From positions 72,544,654-72,608,653 of the forward strand of contig CM054141.1 of NCBI GenBank assembly GCA_028751875.1: a DNA stretch of 64,000 nucleotides, in the 5' to 3' direction. Position numbers and translations under genes: made by a program. The notes below the pieces were generated by a model. That model was not told the DNA's origin. It made no database searches and saw only the letters and a list, made by a program, of their open reading frames with translations. Each line of letters starts with the position of its first letter. The stretch's first letter is position 1. Shown piece by piece: positions 1 to 12,700 of the stretch. The DNA is from Rapana venosa (Eukaryota > Mollusca > Gastropoda > Neogastropoda > Muricidae).

Positions 1-720
1 TGAGAGGTCACTTTACAATAATTATTATCACACAAAGCCAATGCTGGTGTGCTGCCCACGGGTCAGTAGGAACTGCATAGGGGCAAGAAATAAATGTAAA
101 CTTCCTCAAAGAAGAAGGCCCCAAGTTATTCACTCGTCCTAAGTGTCAAGTACACGAACAGATAACAGTGTAATGGCAGGAAGAATGTACCGTCCTAACA
201 AATCAGCTTTTCATTGAAGCTCGGACGTACAAACTTTTTGATCTTGAAAATTTTGCACAGAACGAATGATGAAAACAGACCTTTTTACGTCTGTTAATTC
301 TGTGTTGAACATATAAGGTCAAAGGCTAGAAGGTTACTGCCATTTGTCACGGTCTTGTCGCGGTCTTGTCGCCTATCTCCTACAGTCACAGGGTCTCTGA
401 AATGAAGCAGCTTAGGCTACAATTTAAACTGGTTTAGAACCACTGAATACATTCAACATATTATTTGAAATAACTGATACGGCAAGAATCAGAAAAATAC
501 TTACCAGTGAAGTATTGTGGTCGTTGGCAGTAAGATTTATAATCTCTATCACTGTAGTTTATCGAAGTTAATTACTCACTAGACAGCTGATGAAAATGAC
601 CATCTGGCTGCTGTGAAGTGTATTTTTTCCTGATGGTTGTCTGACTTACAATGTCCAAGCCCATGTGTTAAACTGTTAGTGTTACAGTTAATGTACTATC
701 CCCTCAGCGCCTGGGGTTTA
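1..720. other. Non-coding sequence, no gene seen
   Basis: AT-rich sequence without a convincing exon, splice pair or recognisable repeat on either strand. Confidence 0.5.
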
Positions 721-1400
721 TAATAATAATAATAATTATGGAATTTATATAGTGCTGAATCTTGTAAAAAAACAAAAAAAACAAATCGAAGCGCTTGCAC
801 TCAATCATTTACAGGCATGCAACTCTCCTTAAACATAATGAACAACAGATTTCAAAACCATGCGCGCGCACGTGTGCACGCATGCACGCACACACACGCG
901 CGCGCACACGCACACACACACACACACTCGGAACAATACTTAGAAGGTGAAAGATGCTGTTGAAAATTAGTGTCAGATATTTGGGGGGAAAGTCCCAGGT
1001 AGGAAATAAGTATGTTTTGAGGCTGGATTTGAAGGTATCAAGTGAAGGCTTTTGGTGAAGTGAAAGAGGGAGGTCATTCTAGGTGGATGGACCAGAAACA
1101 GAGAAGGAGCGACGGCCAACAGTGGTTTGTTTGAATCTGGGTGTTCGAAAGCACAAAGTATCTGCGGCTGAACGAAGGGAACGGGATGGAGTGAAGACAG
1201 TTACAGAGATTGCAGATTTGTGGAGACATTTGAAACAGAGGGTATTGATTTTATACTCCAGTCTTTGTGAGACAGGCAGCCAGTGAAGAGATTGCAGAAG
1301 AGGAGTGATGTGTTCAGATTTTTTCTTTCTTAGGACCAGTCGAGCTGCAGAGTTTTGTATGCCTTGAAGAGAGTGGATAGATGATGCTGGTTTATCACAG
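721..1400 (-). repeat. Dispersed repeat with (TAA)n-tailed end and CA/CG tract
   Basis: The left end reads (TAA)n then a segment that is the reverse complement of the tail at 42085-42174 and 60785-60873 (motif CAGCGCTATATAAATTCC before (ATT)n). A CA/CGCG microsatellite sits at about 858-928. The right part (about 1120-1400) looks like mobile-element body. The right boundary is uncertain. Confidence 0.6.
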
Positions 1401-3635
1401 TTCTTGATTAATTAAACCATTGACACTGGGGGTAACAGCAAAGTGAGAGGCTGTATGATCAGTGGCTTTCCCACTCATGGCATTCCACTTTACAGCTTAG
1501 TCTTTAGTGATCAACTATGACTCTCTAGCTGGGAGACTTAACTTGCACAGTCCTTATGTGCTGCAGTCCTGGGGGCTAGTTGGCCTTTGGGAACATCTCC
1601 ATCGCTGACTGTCCTTATGCCCTCTTGGCCGAGAGAGTGGGGGTGTGCTGTGGGCAAGGCACCTCTACTAAAATCAAATTTCTGCCCAATTTCCGAAATA
1701 GCAGCTGCCTCCTCTGCTGTTTTGGAGGTCATCGTCGAACAGAACGGACAAACATAATTATAATGTACAGAAACTTAACCTTCACCTGTAACGCTTACAG
1801 CACACATACTGAAGAGGACTACGGTAAAACAGCCCTTTGCTTCAGTTTCCTCTCTCTACCCCCACTCCCCCCCCCCCCCCTCCCCCCCACCCCTTTCAAC
1901 TCGACTTTTTGCAGTTAATTCGATTACTTAGATGCGAGCAGTCCTCCTTATCCTCCTTTTGAACTTCACCAAAAGGACGTGGCTACTGGCCCACGTGAGC
2001 TGGCTTGTCTCCCTCTACTCCCCCAATTTGCTCCTTCTTATCACTACTAGACTAGACTGTTTGAAACTTCAGATCCACTTGCAAGCACGTGGGCACACTC
2101 TTGCCATCGTCCCCTCTTAAGTCTTTGTTCCACACAGCAAAACAACTGATAACATGCACTTGGCCCACTAGCCGCATCCTTTTGGACTGAGTCAACATCC
2201 TTCTGTCTGTCTGACTTGGTTGCTCTTAGTCTAATGAATGGGAAACAGAATGGCAACTCCATCTTAGATTTGTGAACACACACACACACTCTTCAAATAT
2301 CCATCAAAGTAAAGAAAAGCAAGAGAAAACAATCAACACATACGAAAAAAACAATTTAAACCACCTAATTTTGCTCTTTATTTTTGTCATTGGCATTCAA
2401 CAGGTGTTGATGTACAGTCCTGAGCTATACAGCAACACAGACAGATCAAGCACATTGTACCACATCTCCCTCAGCAAGATCAGACATCAGGCAGGGCCTA
2501 ATGAAATCATTATGTACAGCGAACACTGCGCACAGAGCTGCACAGGTCAAGTATCAGGAAGAGAGGTTTCCGAGTTGTTCCACTTTAGCTCCATCGCTCT
2601 GACTCTGAGCCCTGCTTGACCAACCCCATTCTAGCTCTTTGGGTGAGAGTCTGAAGGTCATCGTCACCTAAACACTGGGGCACTTACTACACCACACTAT
2701 GTGGGACTGTGATGGGCTTAAACATTTTTTCTTTTCTGTGAGATTGTAAATGAACTGACAAAAAGTAAAACCACACAGTTCAAAAAGCACACTTGTAAAA
2801 AAAACACCCATACCTCTGCTTGACTTAAATAAATTTCAAAATTTCAAAACAGCAGCAGAAAAGCAAACTGGAGAGTGAAGTGTCAGCATTGCCCCCCCCC
2901 CCCCCCCTCCTCCCCTCCTTTTCTTATCACATGATCTTACTCTTAGGAGTAAGTTACTCTCATGCCACTTGAAAGGGAAAATGTATGCACTTCACTTCAG
3001 AGCAGAGAGATGCAGAGTAACGATTAGCTTGTTTTTTTCCTTTTTTTCTTCTCCACAAGTTCACTAGTGTTGTGGTTCCATAAATGCATCTACTGCAATT
3101 CAGTCACTGTGGCCCATTTACTGATTCTGAAAGCAAAAGGAGATCAAGAGCCAGACACTCCTAGGAACCCACTTTTCTATGAGAGTTCAAGGAATATACA
3201 GACTGCAAAAACTTCTTCTGCAAAAACTTCTACAAAACTGCACACACAGATTTCAACGTTATTTCAAAATTATTTCTCCTTTTAATATATATCATGACAA
3301 AACACCTTTTTTAGTTTTTTCTATGTCACAAAAAACAATTTTTAACCCAAACATCCCATTTCTCTTCCATACTTAATTAAAAAGAATGGAAGAAAAATAT
3401 TTTCAAAAGACAATCCCTGAGCAACCCTTCAACAATTAAATTCTAATACAAATAAACATGTTTCTGAGATACAACATTACTTCTTTCTTCTGATAATTGA
3501 TACTTCATTGTTTGTAACTGAAGCCAGCCATTATATGTAGTCAATGCCATTTCAGTTTTATTTTTCAATTTTTTTCCCTCATTGTCTTCAACTTAAACTA
3601 AATCAGTAAATGCACTGTACTTCTGTTATGCACTA
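1401..3635. other. Non-coding sequence with poly-C tracts
   Basis: No exon supported. Poly-C tracts lie at about 1861-1893 and 2892-2907. Short open frames on either strand show no family motif or splice context. The T-rich, AATAAA-containing character on the minus strand would fit 3' UTR or intron, but nothing proves it. Confidence 0.4.
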
Positions 3636-3639
3636 GGGG

Positions 3640-3875
3640 CCCAATACGTCTGTCTTTGGCATAAGGGGTGGATAACACTGAAGATGGGAAAAATAGATAA
3701 TGATGAAGACTTGAATAAGATAATTATTTGTTTAAAGACTTTTGGCAAAAAGGCAGGAGAACGGACCACAAAGGCAGAAAAGAGACAAGAAGAAGATGAC
3801 AGGGAGTGGAGGAACAGGGTAGAAACAAAGACACTTCGACAGGCCCCTGGCATCCTGATGTGGGGCATCTAAATA
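3640..3875 (+). repeat. Dispersed repeat family C, diverged copy
   Basis: Shares a purine-rich stretch (pattern GGCAGAAnAnAGACnAGAAG) and a terminal CCCCTGGCATCCTG-like block with the copies at 12925-13220 and 56515-56830. Much more diverged than those two. Confidence 0.45.
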
Positions 3876-4795
3876 CAATAGCTTAAAATCTAATCTGTTT
3901 CACTGTTTGCTTGCTTGTTTGCTGTTCATTAAAGGTGGGGTGCTTTTGGTGGTGGGTTGTTATTTTTTTTATTCATCTGTCAATAAAATGTATTCTGATA
4001 CTATAATTAATGCAGAATGTCCTCAAACTCTCCATGAGGAAGACTGGTCAGTGGTCACAGGACCAATTTAAGCAAATAACAGAAATGTTTCACCTTAAAG
4101 GCTTAGACTTGCATCCCCTCTGCATGGGAAAAATAAGAATGTTCAGTCTAGCTTTTCCTTCACTGAATAGTGGATAGGCAGGGTCAGAAATGTGTTCCTC
4201 TTTATAAAGAAAAAAGCCAGATGAAATATAAAAGTAACCCATTACAACCCCTTCATCATTAACAACGAACCCTAAGATTCAAGTAAAAAACAAAACAAAA
4301 ACAAAAACAAAAAACAGCCACAGACTAAAAATTTTCAGTGACAGAATGAGAATCTGAGTATGGAGTACTTTTTTCCAAAAGAAAAATTCTATGTTGTTTA
4401 CATGCAAACTGTATCAGCTACACATAAGTACCCTACTCACAAATTCATTTTATTCCAGGCTGGGCCAGTCTTTCGACAGAAGGTATCAGAGTGAACAAAC
4501 AGACAAAGCAAAATAAAGATGTGGCCATATTATGATTTTTAAGTAATATTAAGAACAAAACTCAGAAGAAGCAAAGTGGTGTCTAATTTAGATAATAAAT
4601 TATTAATCCAGGTAGGTTTTATACCCTAACTTTTTTCAGACTCCACAACAGAGAGACTCAGAGAAGCTCATAAGTTTATGCCATTGGTCAACAACATGGG
4701 TAATAACATGATAAGGTAGGGTATGTGGGCAGTGACCATCTTAATAGAAATTCCTTTGTCACATTGAACAAACCGACAAAGCACAGAATACAGAT
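3876..4795. other. Non-coding sequence
   Basis: AT-rich, no exon seen. An (AAAAC)n-like stretch lies near 4285-4315. Confidence 0.4.
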
Positions 4796-4798
4796 GCA

Positions 4799-4799
4799 G

Positions 4800-4834
<35 letters not shown>

Positions 4835-5069
4835 GCAATGTGTTAAACTTAAAGTGACATTTAATGTGAAAAGATGTTAAAGGAGAAGAACAAACATACA
4901 CACACAATGACACACAGATACACACACACACACACAACACACACACACACACTAACACACAAACTCGTAACAAATAATTAACTAGCAAAGAAGTACTAAT
5001 ATAAGTAATTTACTAATGAATACACACACACACACACACGCATACACACACACAGAGTCACAGTGACAC

Positions 5070-5136
<67 letters not shown>

Positions 5137-5340
5137 AGTGTGTGCGTGCATGGAGTTTTTGTTGTTGTTTCTGTTTGTTTTGTTTAGTGGGTTTTGTTGT
5201 CATTTATTGTTGGTTTTTTTTAGGGGGGGGGGGGGGGGGAGGGGGAGAAAGGGGTGGAGGGGGGTATTTCTAATTTATTTTTTTTGGTTTCATTTATATG
5301 GCTTTTTTTTTTGGTTAGGTTTTTTTTTATCTTATATGTG

Positions 5341-5381
<41 letters not shown>

Positions 5382-5700
5382 CATATAATATACATACATA
5401 TATATATATATATATAATATATATATATATAATAACAATATATACTTTTTTTTAAAAGATGGATGGCTTAATGGGGAAAAAAATGCCAATGGTGAAATGC
5501 ACTGCTTATTCAATGTACCATCTGAAAATAAAAGTTTGACTTTCACATTCACACACACACAGTGCATACAGAGTACACAGACACACACACATGTGTACAC
5601 ATACACTACACACACACATACACAGACACATACATACAGATACACACACACACAGTGACACACAAGCATGCATACTCATCTGCCTGCACTGCGGTGCACA

Positions 5701-5759
<59 letters not shown>

Positions 5760-5805
5760 CCAAAACAAACTTGTAACAAACAATATAAACTGACAACCAA
5801 CCAAT
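4799..5805. repeat. Cluster of microsatellites
   Basis: About 1 kb dominated by simple repeats: CA at 4802-4832, 4920-4955 and 5024-5057; a long TG tract at 5072-5133; poly-G at 5223-5239; AT at 5345-5440; CA from 5545 with the purest run at 5702-5755. The open frames across it are Cys/Val or His/Thr dipeptide artefacts. Confidence 0.9.
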
Positions 5806-6275
5806 AATCCTTTACTAATCAATGATAAACAAATAATGCAACATGAATTCTGAGCCACTTGTACTCAGTTGTAGTGCTCAACAAAGTGTTTACTGTTAGT
5901 ATCAGTTGGTTAGTAACTGTTCTAGGATAGTAAACTTAAGTATAATGATGAAGAATATTTATTTTCAAAGGCTTACAAATTACACAGAACTACTTTACAA
6001 TGTCAAGTCAGCTACCTGATCTAGCTGGCAGTAAATGGTGAGAATCTCACATTATCAGTCTATCAATCATTATCAGTCAAGTCTTTCCCTTTGGTAAACA
6101 GCTCTCATTTCATCCTATTGGAATGATAGTGAAATGGATCCGCCAAATTCAATCTATAGTAATTGATGTCATAATCTGATATATAGTGATCATGAAACTT
6201 CTTAAAAGTTTGAAAACAAAAGGAAAACAAATTAAACATCTCTACGAGTTACTTATATTCTCCAAAAGCTCCTAC

Positions 6276-6470
6276 CTCGAATGAAGCGGTCGCTGACAGT
6301 GGTGTACTTGTAGCTCTTGCTATAACAACAATCACCGTGGACGTTTACACAATCAATCAAAAGTACATACACTGGTTCAAACACACTTTGTGATATTGTT
6401 TTATCGTCTGCGTCAAGATGCGTCACACCTTTGGGAATCAAGGGAAACAACTGCCCCTATAAAGTTCTGC
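6276..6470 (-). other. Possible first exon of a minus-strand transcript
   Basis: On the minus strand an open stretch ends at a donor-like CGAG|GTAGGA (GT at 6275-6274) about 200-400 bp head-to-head from the EMC6 start. It has no in-frame ATG, so it would be 5' UTR, and no partner exon was identified to the left. It could equally be chance. Confidence 0.2.
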
Positions 6471-6674
6471 AGTACTAAACAAACAATAACCACAACAACA
6501 ACATCTCAAGTAAATATGATATTGTTCATTAAGAACTAAACAGAAACCTATTTGCAATCCATATTATCACTTTAGTGGGATTCATGTGTTTATTTTTGTT
6601 TGTTTTTCCTTTTTTTTTTTATAAATTGTAGACCCTTTTAGACCGTAACTGCGGTATCAGTTTACCAATTCATC
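6471..6674 (+). promoter_or_regulatory. EMC6 upstream region and 5' UTR
   Basis: The stretch before the EMC6 ATG must carry its 5' UTR and promoter unless a 5' non-coding exon exists. No TATA box or initiator could be assigned. The start context CATCATGG has G at +4. Confidence 0.3.
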
Positions 6675-6717
6675 ATGGCGACTACCATAGCAGTCCGAAC
6701 AAGGAAAAGTAGAAAAG
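6675..6717 (+). CDS. EMC6: EMC6 exon 1 (residues 1-14)
   Basis: ATG followed by a basic [14 protein letters not shown] stretch, ending phase 1 at AAAG|GTTTGA. The single G joins CT of the next exon to make Ala15. This is the only ATG upstream that gives an open frame, correct phase and a plausible EMC6 N-terminus. Confidence 0.75.
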
Positions 6718-9700
6718 GTTTGAAATGATAGAATCCTAGGATTTAAACGATGTATGTGTGACATTCTCTAATTCCATTCTCTATGTAGGAATGTGTATGC
6801 TTTACATGTGTACTTAGGATTTAAATGTTCTCATTCCAATCACATGTCATAGGGATCTTGGGAGCACCCTCAGAAATTCTATGTGCACATGACTTAATCG
6901 AACCTTTTGAAACCTACCCTTGTCAAGATCGGGTGGATTTTTTTTTTTTACACACCCTTCAGTGCTTTACATTTGGACCATACCATTTAAGACATAACTG
7001 CCGATTGGCTATCCTTTTTTCATAAACAAAGTGGTACGAAAGGAAAAGGAATGCCCAATCCAATGGCTACAGGTCTTCAAACTGTCTTAGCTATTAGTAT
7101 TACTATTAGCAATTACAGTATAAGCATTGATTATTTGACTCCTTTTCACTATAAGCTCAGCAAGCGAATTGCAATATTTATATAGATTTTCAATAATGGA
7201 AGCAAGTCGTCCATTAAGAATGTAAGCCAAGGTTCTGTGGCCAGTGCACACAGAACACCTTGCACTTGCATTTTTATTTTCTTTTATTTATAATTCTTTT
7301 ATTTCAAGGATAATGGAATAAGCTGTCATGTGCCTTTTTCATTCAGTCCCCGTGTGTATGCAGTTTTGGTAAATTTTGTCATCCGTTCCCTCAGGCACAC
7401 AATGGCCTACTCCTCCAAGAAGCAGAATGGGTTTGAAGTTAACTTGTGCGCAAAATGTTCTGCAGACAATATTCATGAATATTAAAATTATTATGAGCCA
7501 TGTTTAAACCTATCCACTTTTCATAGTTAGAAGAGTAGGCCAGCTGTGGCTGGTAGTATGGATGACAGAAAAGAAACATACCCAGCATGCATCCTGTTAA
7601 TGGGTGAGGCCGAGGGATGGGCTTCACCACAATCAACTTGTCCACTACAATCAACATTGCCTTAAAGATTCCATGCAGTGCACTGGTCAATAAAGTTCTC
7701 ATCAGGAGGTTAAAGTCAAATCAAATTTATACAGAATTTGTAACTTTATATCATATATATGTAATACAATACATTCTTCACACAAGCTCAGAGGCTGAGA
7801 GTGAGACTTTGTCAAAATGTCAGTTGCCATTTTTTTCTTTTCTTAAATTTTGCTTCTCATATTGCATAGCTTACCAAAACAAGACCTGTTGACATATATT
7901 CAGTTACATCACCAGCCGCCATGTTGCAGAAGTTAGCACCTTGGGTTATAGCCTGGAAGGTTGTGGGTTCAAATCACATAAGAGCCATAGGATTTTTTCT
8001 TTTACTCCAGCAAGCTCCTACCCAGAGTGATGTGGGCTCATTGACTGGGACCACACAGTCAAGCTTCATCCACTTTCCAGATGCAAGAAATTAAAGCTGC
8101 TGTGGCACAGGCTAGACGTGACTATAAAAATAAGATAGAAGACAAGTTTGCAGGGAATAATTTTCATGCTGCCTGGCAGGGAATAAAAAATATGTCAGTA
8201 GTAAACATGGTAGCTGCCCCACATAGGTAAAAGATTAGTCTCCAGGGGGTCTGTGACAACTTACCAGACCATTTAAATGCATTTTTTACTCGCCTTGAAA
8301 GCATGATTTTTCAGATGAAATAAATGGCCTGAAGCAATCTCTACCCTTTGAGAATGGCGTAATTGTTGATGAAACAGTTATTTGTAAACACTTCAAGGCA
8401 ATAAATATCAACAAATCTCCTGGTCCAGATGGTATATGCGGCAAAACCCTTAAGTTCTGTGCTACTGAGCTTGCCAGCATCTTTCAGCACCTGTTCCAAG
8501 TCTCGTGGGCTCTAGCCAGATACCAATTATTTGGAAGACTTCCAATGTAATACCTCCTCCAAAGAAACCAAATCCTTCTCGGCCCAACGATTTCAGACCT
8601 GTAGCCCTCACATCACTTGTGATGAAAACATTAGAAAAAATCGTAAAATCTCTCATTCTTTCCGCTACAGAGAAAGACCTTGACCCAATACAGTTTGCCT
8701 ACAGGACAGGACAAGGTGTCGAAGATGCCAAACTGTTCATTTTGATCAAGTTGTACAACCACTTAGAAACACCTGACTCTCATGCCAGAATATTGTTTGC
8801 TGACTTTAGTTCAGCTTTCAATACAATGCAGCCTCATGTTCTTGTCCACAAAATACTCTCAAAATTTGATGTAGACTATCAACTTGTTCATTGGCTGATT
8901 GAATTTTTAACAAACAGACCACAGCGCGTTTTTGCCAACAAAATATCTTCATCGGTTAGATTTACCTGTATGGGTTCTCCACAGGGTTGCGTTCTCTCGC
9001 CACTTTTGTACATTCTATACACAGATGATTGCAGAAGCAGCTATGAAAATTCCTTTCTCGTGAAATTTGCCGATGACAGTGCTCTTTTGCTCTCTTATCT
9101 GGATCTGTCCAAAACCATGGTCCAGCCCTCACCGATTTCGTCAATTGGTGTGATGAGGCATATCTAGAGCTAAATGTTTCTAAAACTAAAGATCTCCCTA
9201 TCGATTTCCGAAGATCGGGTCACACTTCTGAGCATATTATCATCCATAGTCAAGAAGCTGAAAATGTTTTGGAATACAAGTATCTTGGAACTATTTTTGA
9301 TCACAAATTAAACTGGGATGCTAACACTGACGCCATTGTCAAAAAGGGACAACAATGTATGTATTTTCTAAGGAAGCTTAACTCATTTTTTGTAGACAAA
9401 AAGATTCTTTCTTTGTTCTGTAAGTCCAACATAGAGAGTGTTCTGAGTTTTGCTTTTATCTGTTGGTACAACAACCTTAGTGTTAAAAACAAGAATAGTC
9501 TTCGGAGAATTGTTAGAATCTGCTAAAAAATAATTGGAGAAGAACAAAGAGATCTCAAGTCAATGGTCATTATGGTGTGTGTGCGCGCATGAGTGTGTGT
9601 GTTTACCAGTCAGTGGTCTTTATAAAATTGCGTTCATATATTGGTGTGTATGAATCTGTATGGGTGTGTGCATGCGTGTGTGAGTGTGCGTGTGTGTGCA

Positions 9701-12700
9701 CTCGTAAATAATTTTATATGTCTTTTCCAATCAATGGTTTTTATAACATTGTATTCCAACATTGATGTGTGTGTGTGCGTACGCCATGTGTGTGTGTTTG
9801 CGCATGTGTGCCCATGTGGGTTTGTGTGTGATTTTTTTTTTAAAGCTTTCTTGGAATGTTCATACCAATTTGAAATGTATTTTTCTTGTGTCTTTTGAGA
9901 TAATTATATGTATCAATGTGCCTGTCGGTATTGTAATTGCCCTTCATGGGATGATTAAAGTGTTTTTAACTTTGACCTTGACTTTGACTTGACAAATTTG
10001 AGAGTGTTGCTCAGATTACCTGACGAACACTGCAGGTGTCTGTATCTCTCACAGTCTCAGCCCTCTTAGGTGGGCAACTCACTCAGTCTGACTCTGCAAC
10101 TGAGCTAATACTGTCATTAGTACAGGGCTTAGTAGGTGGTGCCTTACATTCATATGTTAGCTCAGAACAGGCACCACTGAACACCACCAAAGTGACCCAC
10201 AGCAGTGCATGGACCCTCTGGCTGGTGGCCCCATGGCAGCCTGATATTGATGGGCTCCCTGTGGACTTCTGACCCTGAGAATGTGCCATGATGAATCTGG
10301 GTGTGGCTGTGGTGGGGAAATTGAAATGTGCAGCGTGGGAACAGCAGGACAGGAACGTCACAGAGGATGAGGCGGAAAAAATAAATGAATTTATTAAAAA
10401 CGAAAGAAAAAAAAATGCAGTTGGATTACATCCTGAATTGGAATATTCTACAACAAAGAAGAGCTGTGTATAATGATGGTTACTCAGTAGTAGGATAGAA
10501 TAAGTCAGTAACTCAATTAACTGAATAAGAAATTCAGTGGTATACATCTTTCAAACCAAGAGTTAATCGATGTTGTATTTTTTCTTCACAAATTGTAGCA
10601 AGTTTTGTAGTTTTACTCCTCTGTTTGAACAGCTGATGCTGTGGCATACAGTGAACTGTCAATGCGACAGAACTCTGCAATCTTGGAATACTGCCGTACT
10701 TCCATGTCGGCACTGGCAGGTGCCACAGCAGGCATCATGGGTCTGACAGGGCTTCTGGGATTCGTCTTCTACTTTGTCTCCGCGTTCATTCTCTCTGTAA
10801 GTGGTTTCCCTTCTTCTGTGTCATGTTTTCCCACCTTTTGTTAGTCTTTGTACATTTCTTTCTGAGGCTTCTAAAATATTTTGTATACATGTATGTGTGT
10901 GTTTGATGTTCAATATGTCATGATCTTTAAGATGTATTGCAGAGGAAAGAAACATTGTGCTTAATGGGTGTGGCTCATACTCTGAATCATTCATACAAAC
11001 TGAAATTATCTGTACAGCATAAAATGCATGCATGTTATTTTTTCTCCAAGAATCGATAAGAAACTGTTGAGGTGTGGCATCATTTTTACTGCTTTTTTTT
11101 GTTTGTTTGTTGGTGGATTAGTTATAATCATAAGAAACGTTGGCTCAAACTTGTCCCTTTCTGTTAACTTCACTGTAACTTAGTTCCATGTCCTTTTTTC
11201 AAGGTAATGGTTGTTGGGTGGACACAATAGGGTTTTTTTCCAGACTGGGGTGTCTTCAGCTTTTCACAGTAAGACAGCCATGTGAAGTCCAGTCTGATGT
11301 TCATTACCTTTTGTTTAAATTATCCCACACGATGTGTCATGTCATGTCATGTCATGTCATGTCATAGAGGAGTGGTCGCTGTGGGCAGGTGTTCCTGACA
11401 GTGAAGGCGGGGTCCCGGTGGAACAGTTTCTTCATCACCAGACGTGTTCTCTTCATCAATGGACTCTTTGGGGGCCTTTTTGTATCCTTTGCCAGTGCTG
11501 CCTACACTCTGTTTTGTTGTTGTTTTGTTGTTGTTGCCTATGTTAGGGTTTTTTATTTCGAGTGAGTGCCAAAAAAGAAGTGTGTGTGTCCTACACAGCA
11601 ATATTTCCTAAATTTTGCACAGGGATACTTTCTCACTGTAGGGAGTTTAAAAATCCTTTGAAACCAAGATTAGATAGTTTTGTTTTTTTTCTTGCAAGTT
11701 CATGTCTTTTTTCCCACTTGTTATAGTTTTAACTGTATTATACAAAAAATGTAGTTATTTTGTTGTTGGTGTGGCTTTAGATATATTCTTATAATTATGT
11801 TAATTACACTACTGTATGGAAATGGTATTATTGTAAATCTTAAGCCAGAAAATGCAAGTAGAAAGAATATGACAGAAAAAATACTTGTTGTGACCATTTT
11901 ATCATTGTTTCCCTTGACTTTGTCTTTCAGACATACATTCTGTTCTGGACGTATCCTTTATGCCTTGCCAAGAAAAGACGTAATGGTGTATTGTGCTGTT
12001 TATGTGTGCATGCTTGTATGTTGGTGATACGTGTAAGTGTGTGTGTGTGTGTGTTGATATTTTCAATGCTTTCTGGTGCCATTTGATTGCCACTACTCTG
12101 ATGCTGCTTGTTTCAAGTCAGTCATACCCAGCCACTAGTTCTATCACACTTTCAGTGCCAGCCATCCACAAAATGCTACCAGTGCTTGGTTACCAACAGG
12201 TCACCACCCAGAACAGACTCTGCACTGCTGCTGGGTGACTTTAGTGGTGGTCAGTAGTGCCTGGTAACCTGTTTTGATTCAAAACACACAGATCACTATC
12301 TGTGAAGCAACTGTCCTCTTTGCTAGCCATTACTGCTTGAGAGTGCTGCAGCATTCTTGAAGCTTGCCTCTTGCAGTGTGTAGTGTGTCACCAACAGGTA
12401 AGTGTATGACTACATGTTCTTTCCACTTCACCCACTGTTAGTGTTAAATGACCAGCAGGTGGTGCAGGTTGCCTGGGTTCTTTGTCTATTGCACCATGCA
12501 GTCCCTTTTGTTCTGCCTTTTTTTTTTTAAACCTTGTTTTAGCGTGTGTGAGAGTGTGTGTTTGGTAGGATATGATAATGTTTCTGTTATAAAAAAAATT
12601 CTTGCTTTTTCTTCGAACTGTCGTGATAAAATCAAGAATTTATGCATGGGTGAAATATGTTATTTAAGACAGGTGTTTTTCTGTCTACAAAAGCCTCAGG

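Noticed and set aside
4668..5858. Several ORFs in the microsatellite cluster
   Set aside because: Dipeptide repeats from CA/TG/TA tracts with no protein character.
10641..10844. EMC6 starting at 10641 with a GTG codon
   Set aside because: Not an ATG; a splice acceptor at 10632 and an upstream ATG exon at 6675 in matching phase are better.
11951..12027. EMC6 ending in a read-through C-terminus after FWT
   Set aside because: The frame gives an unrelated tail, while a U12 donor at 11951 and the exon at 14125 restore the conserved FLYGMVHVY terminus.
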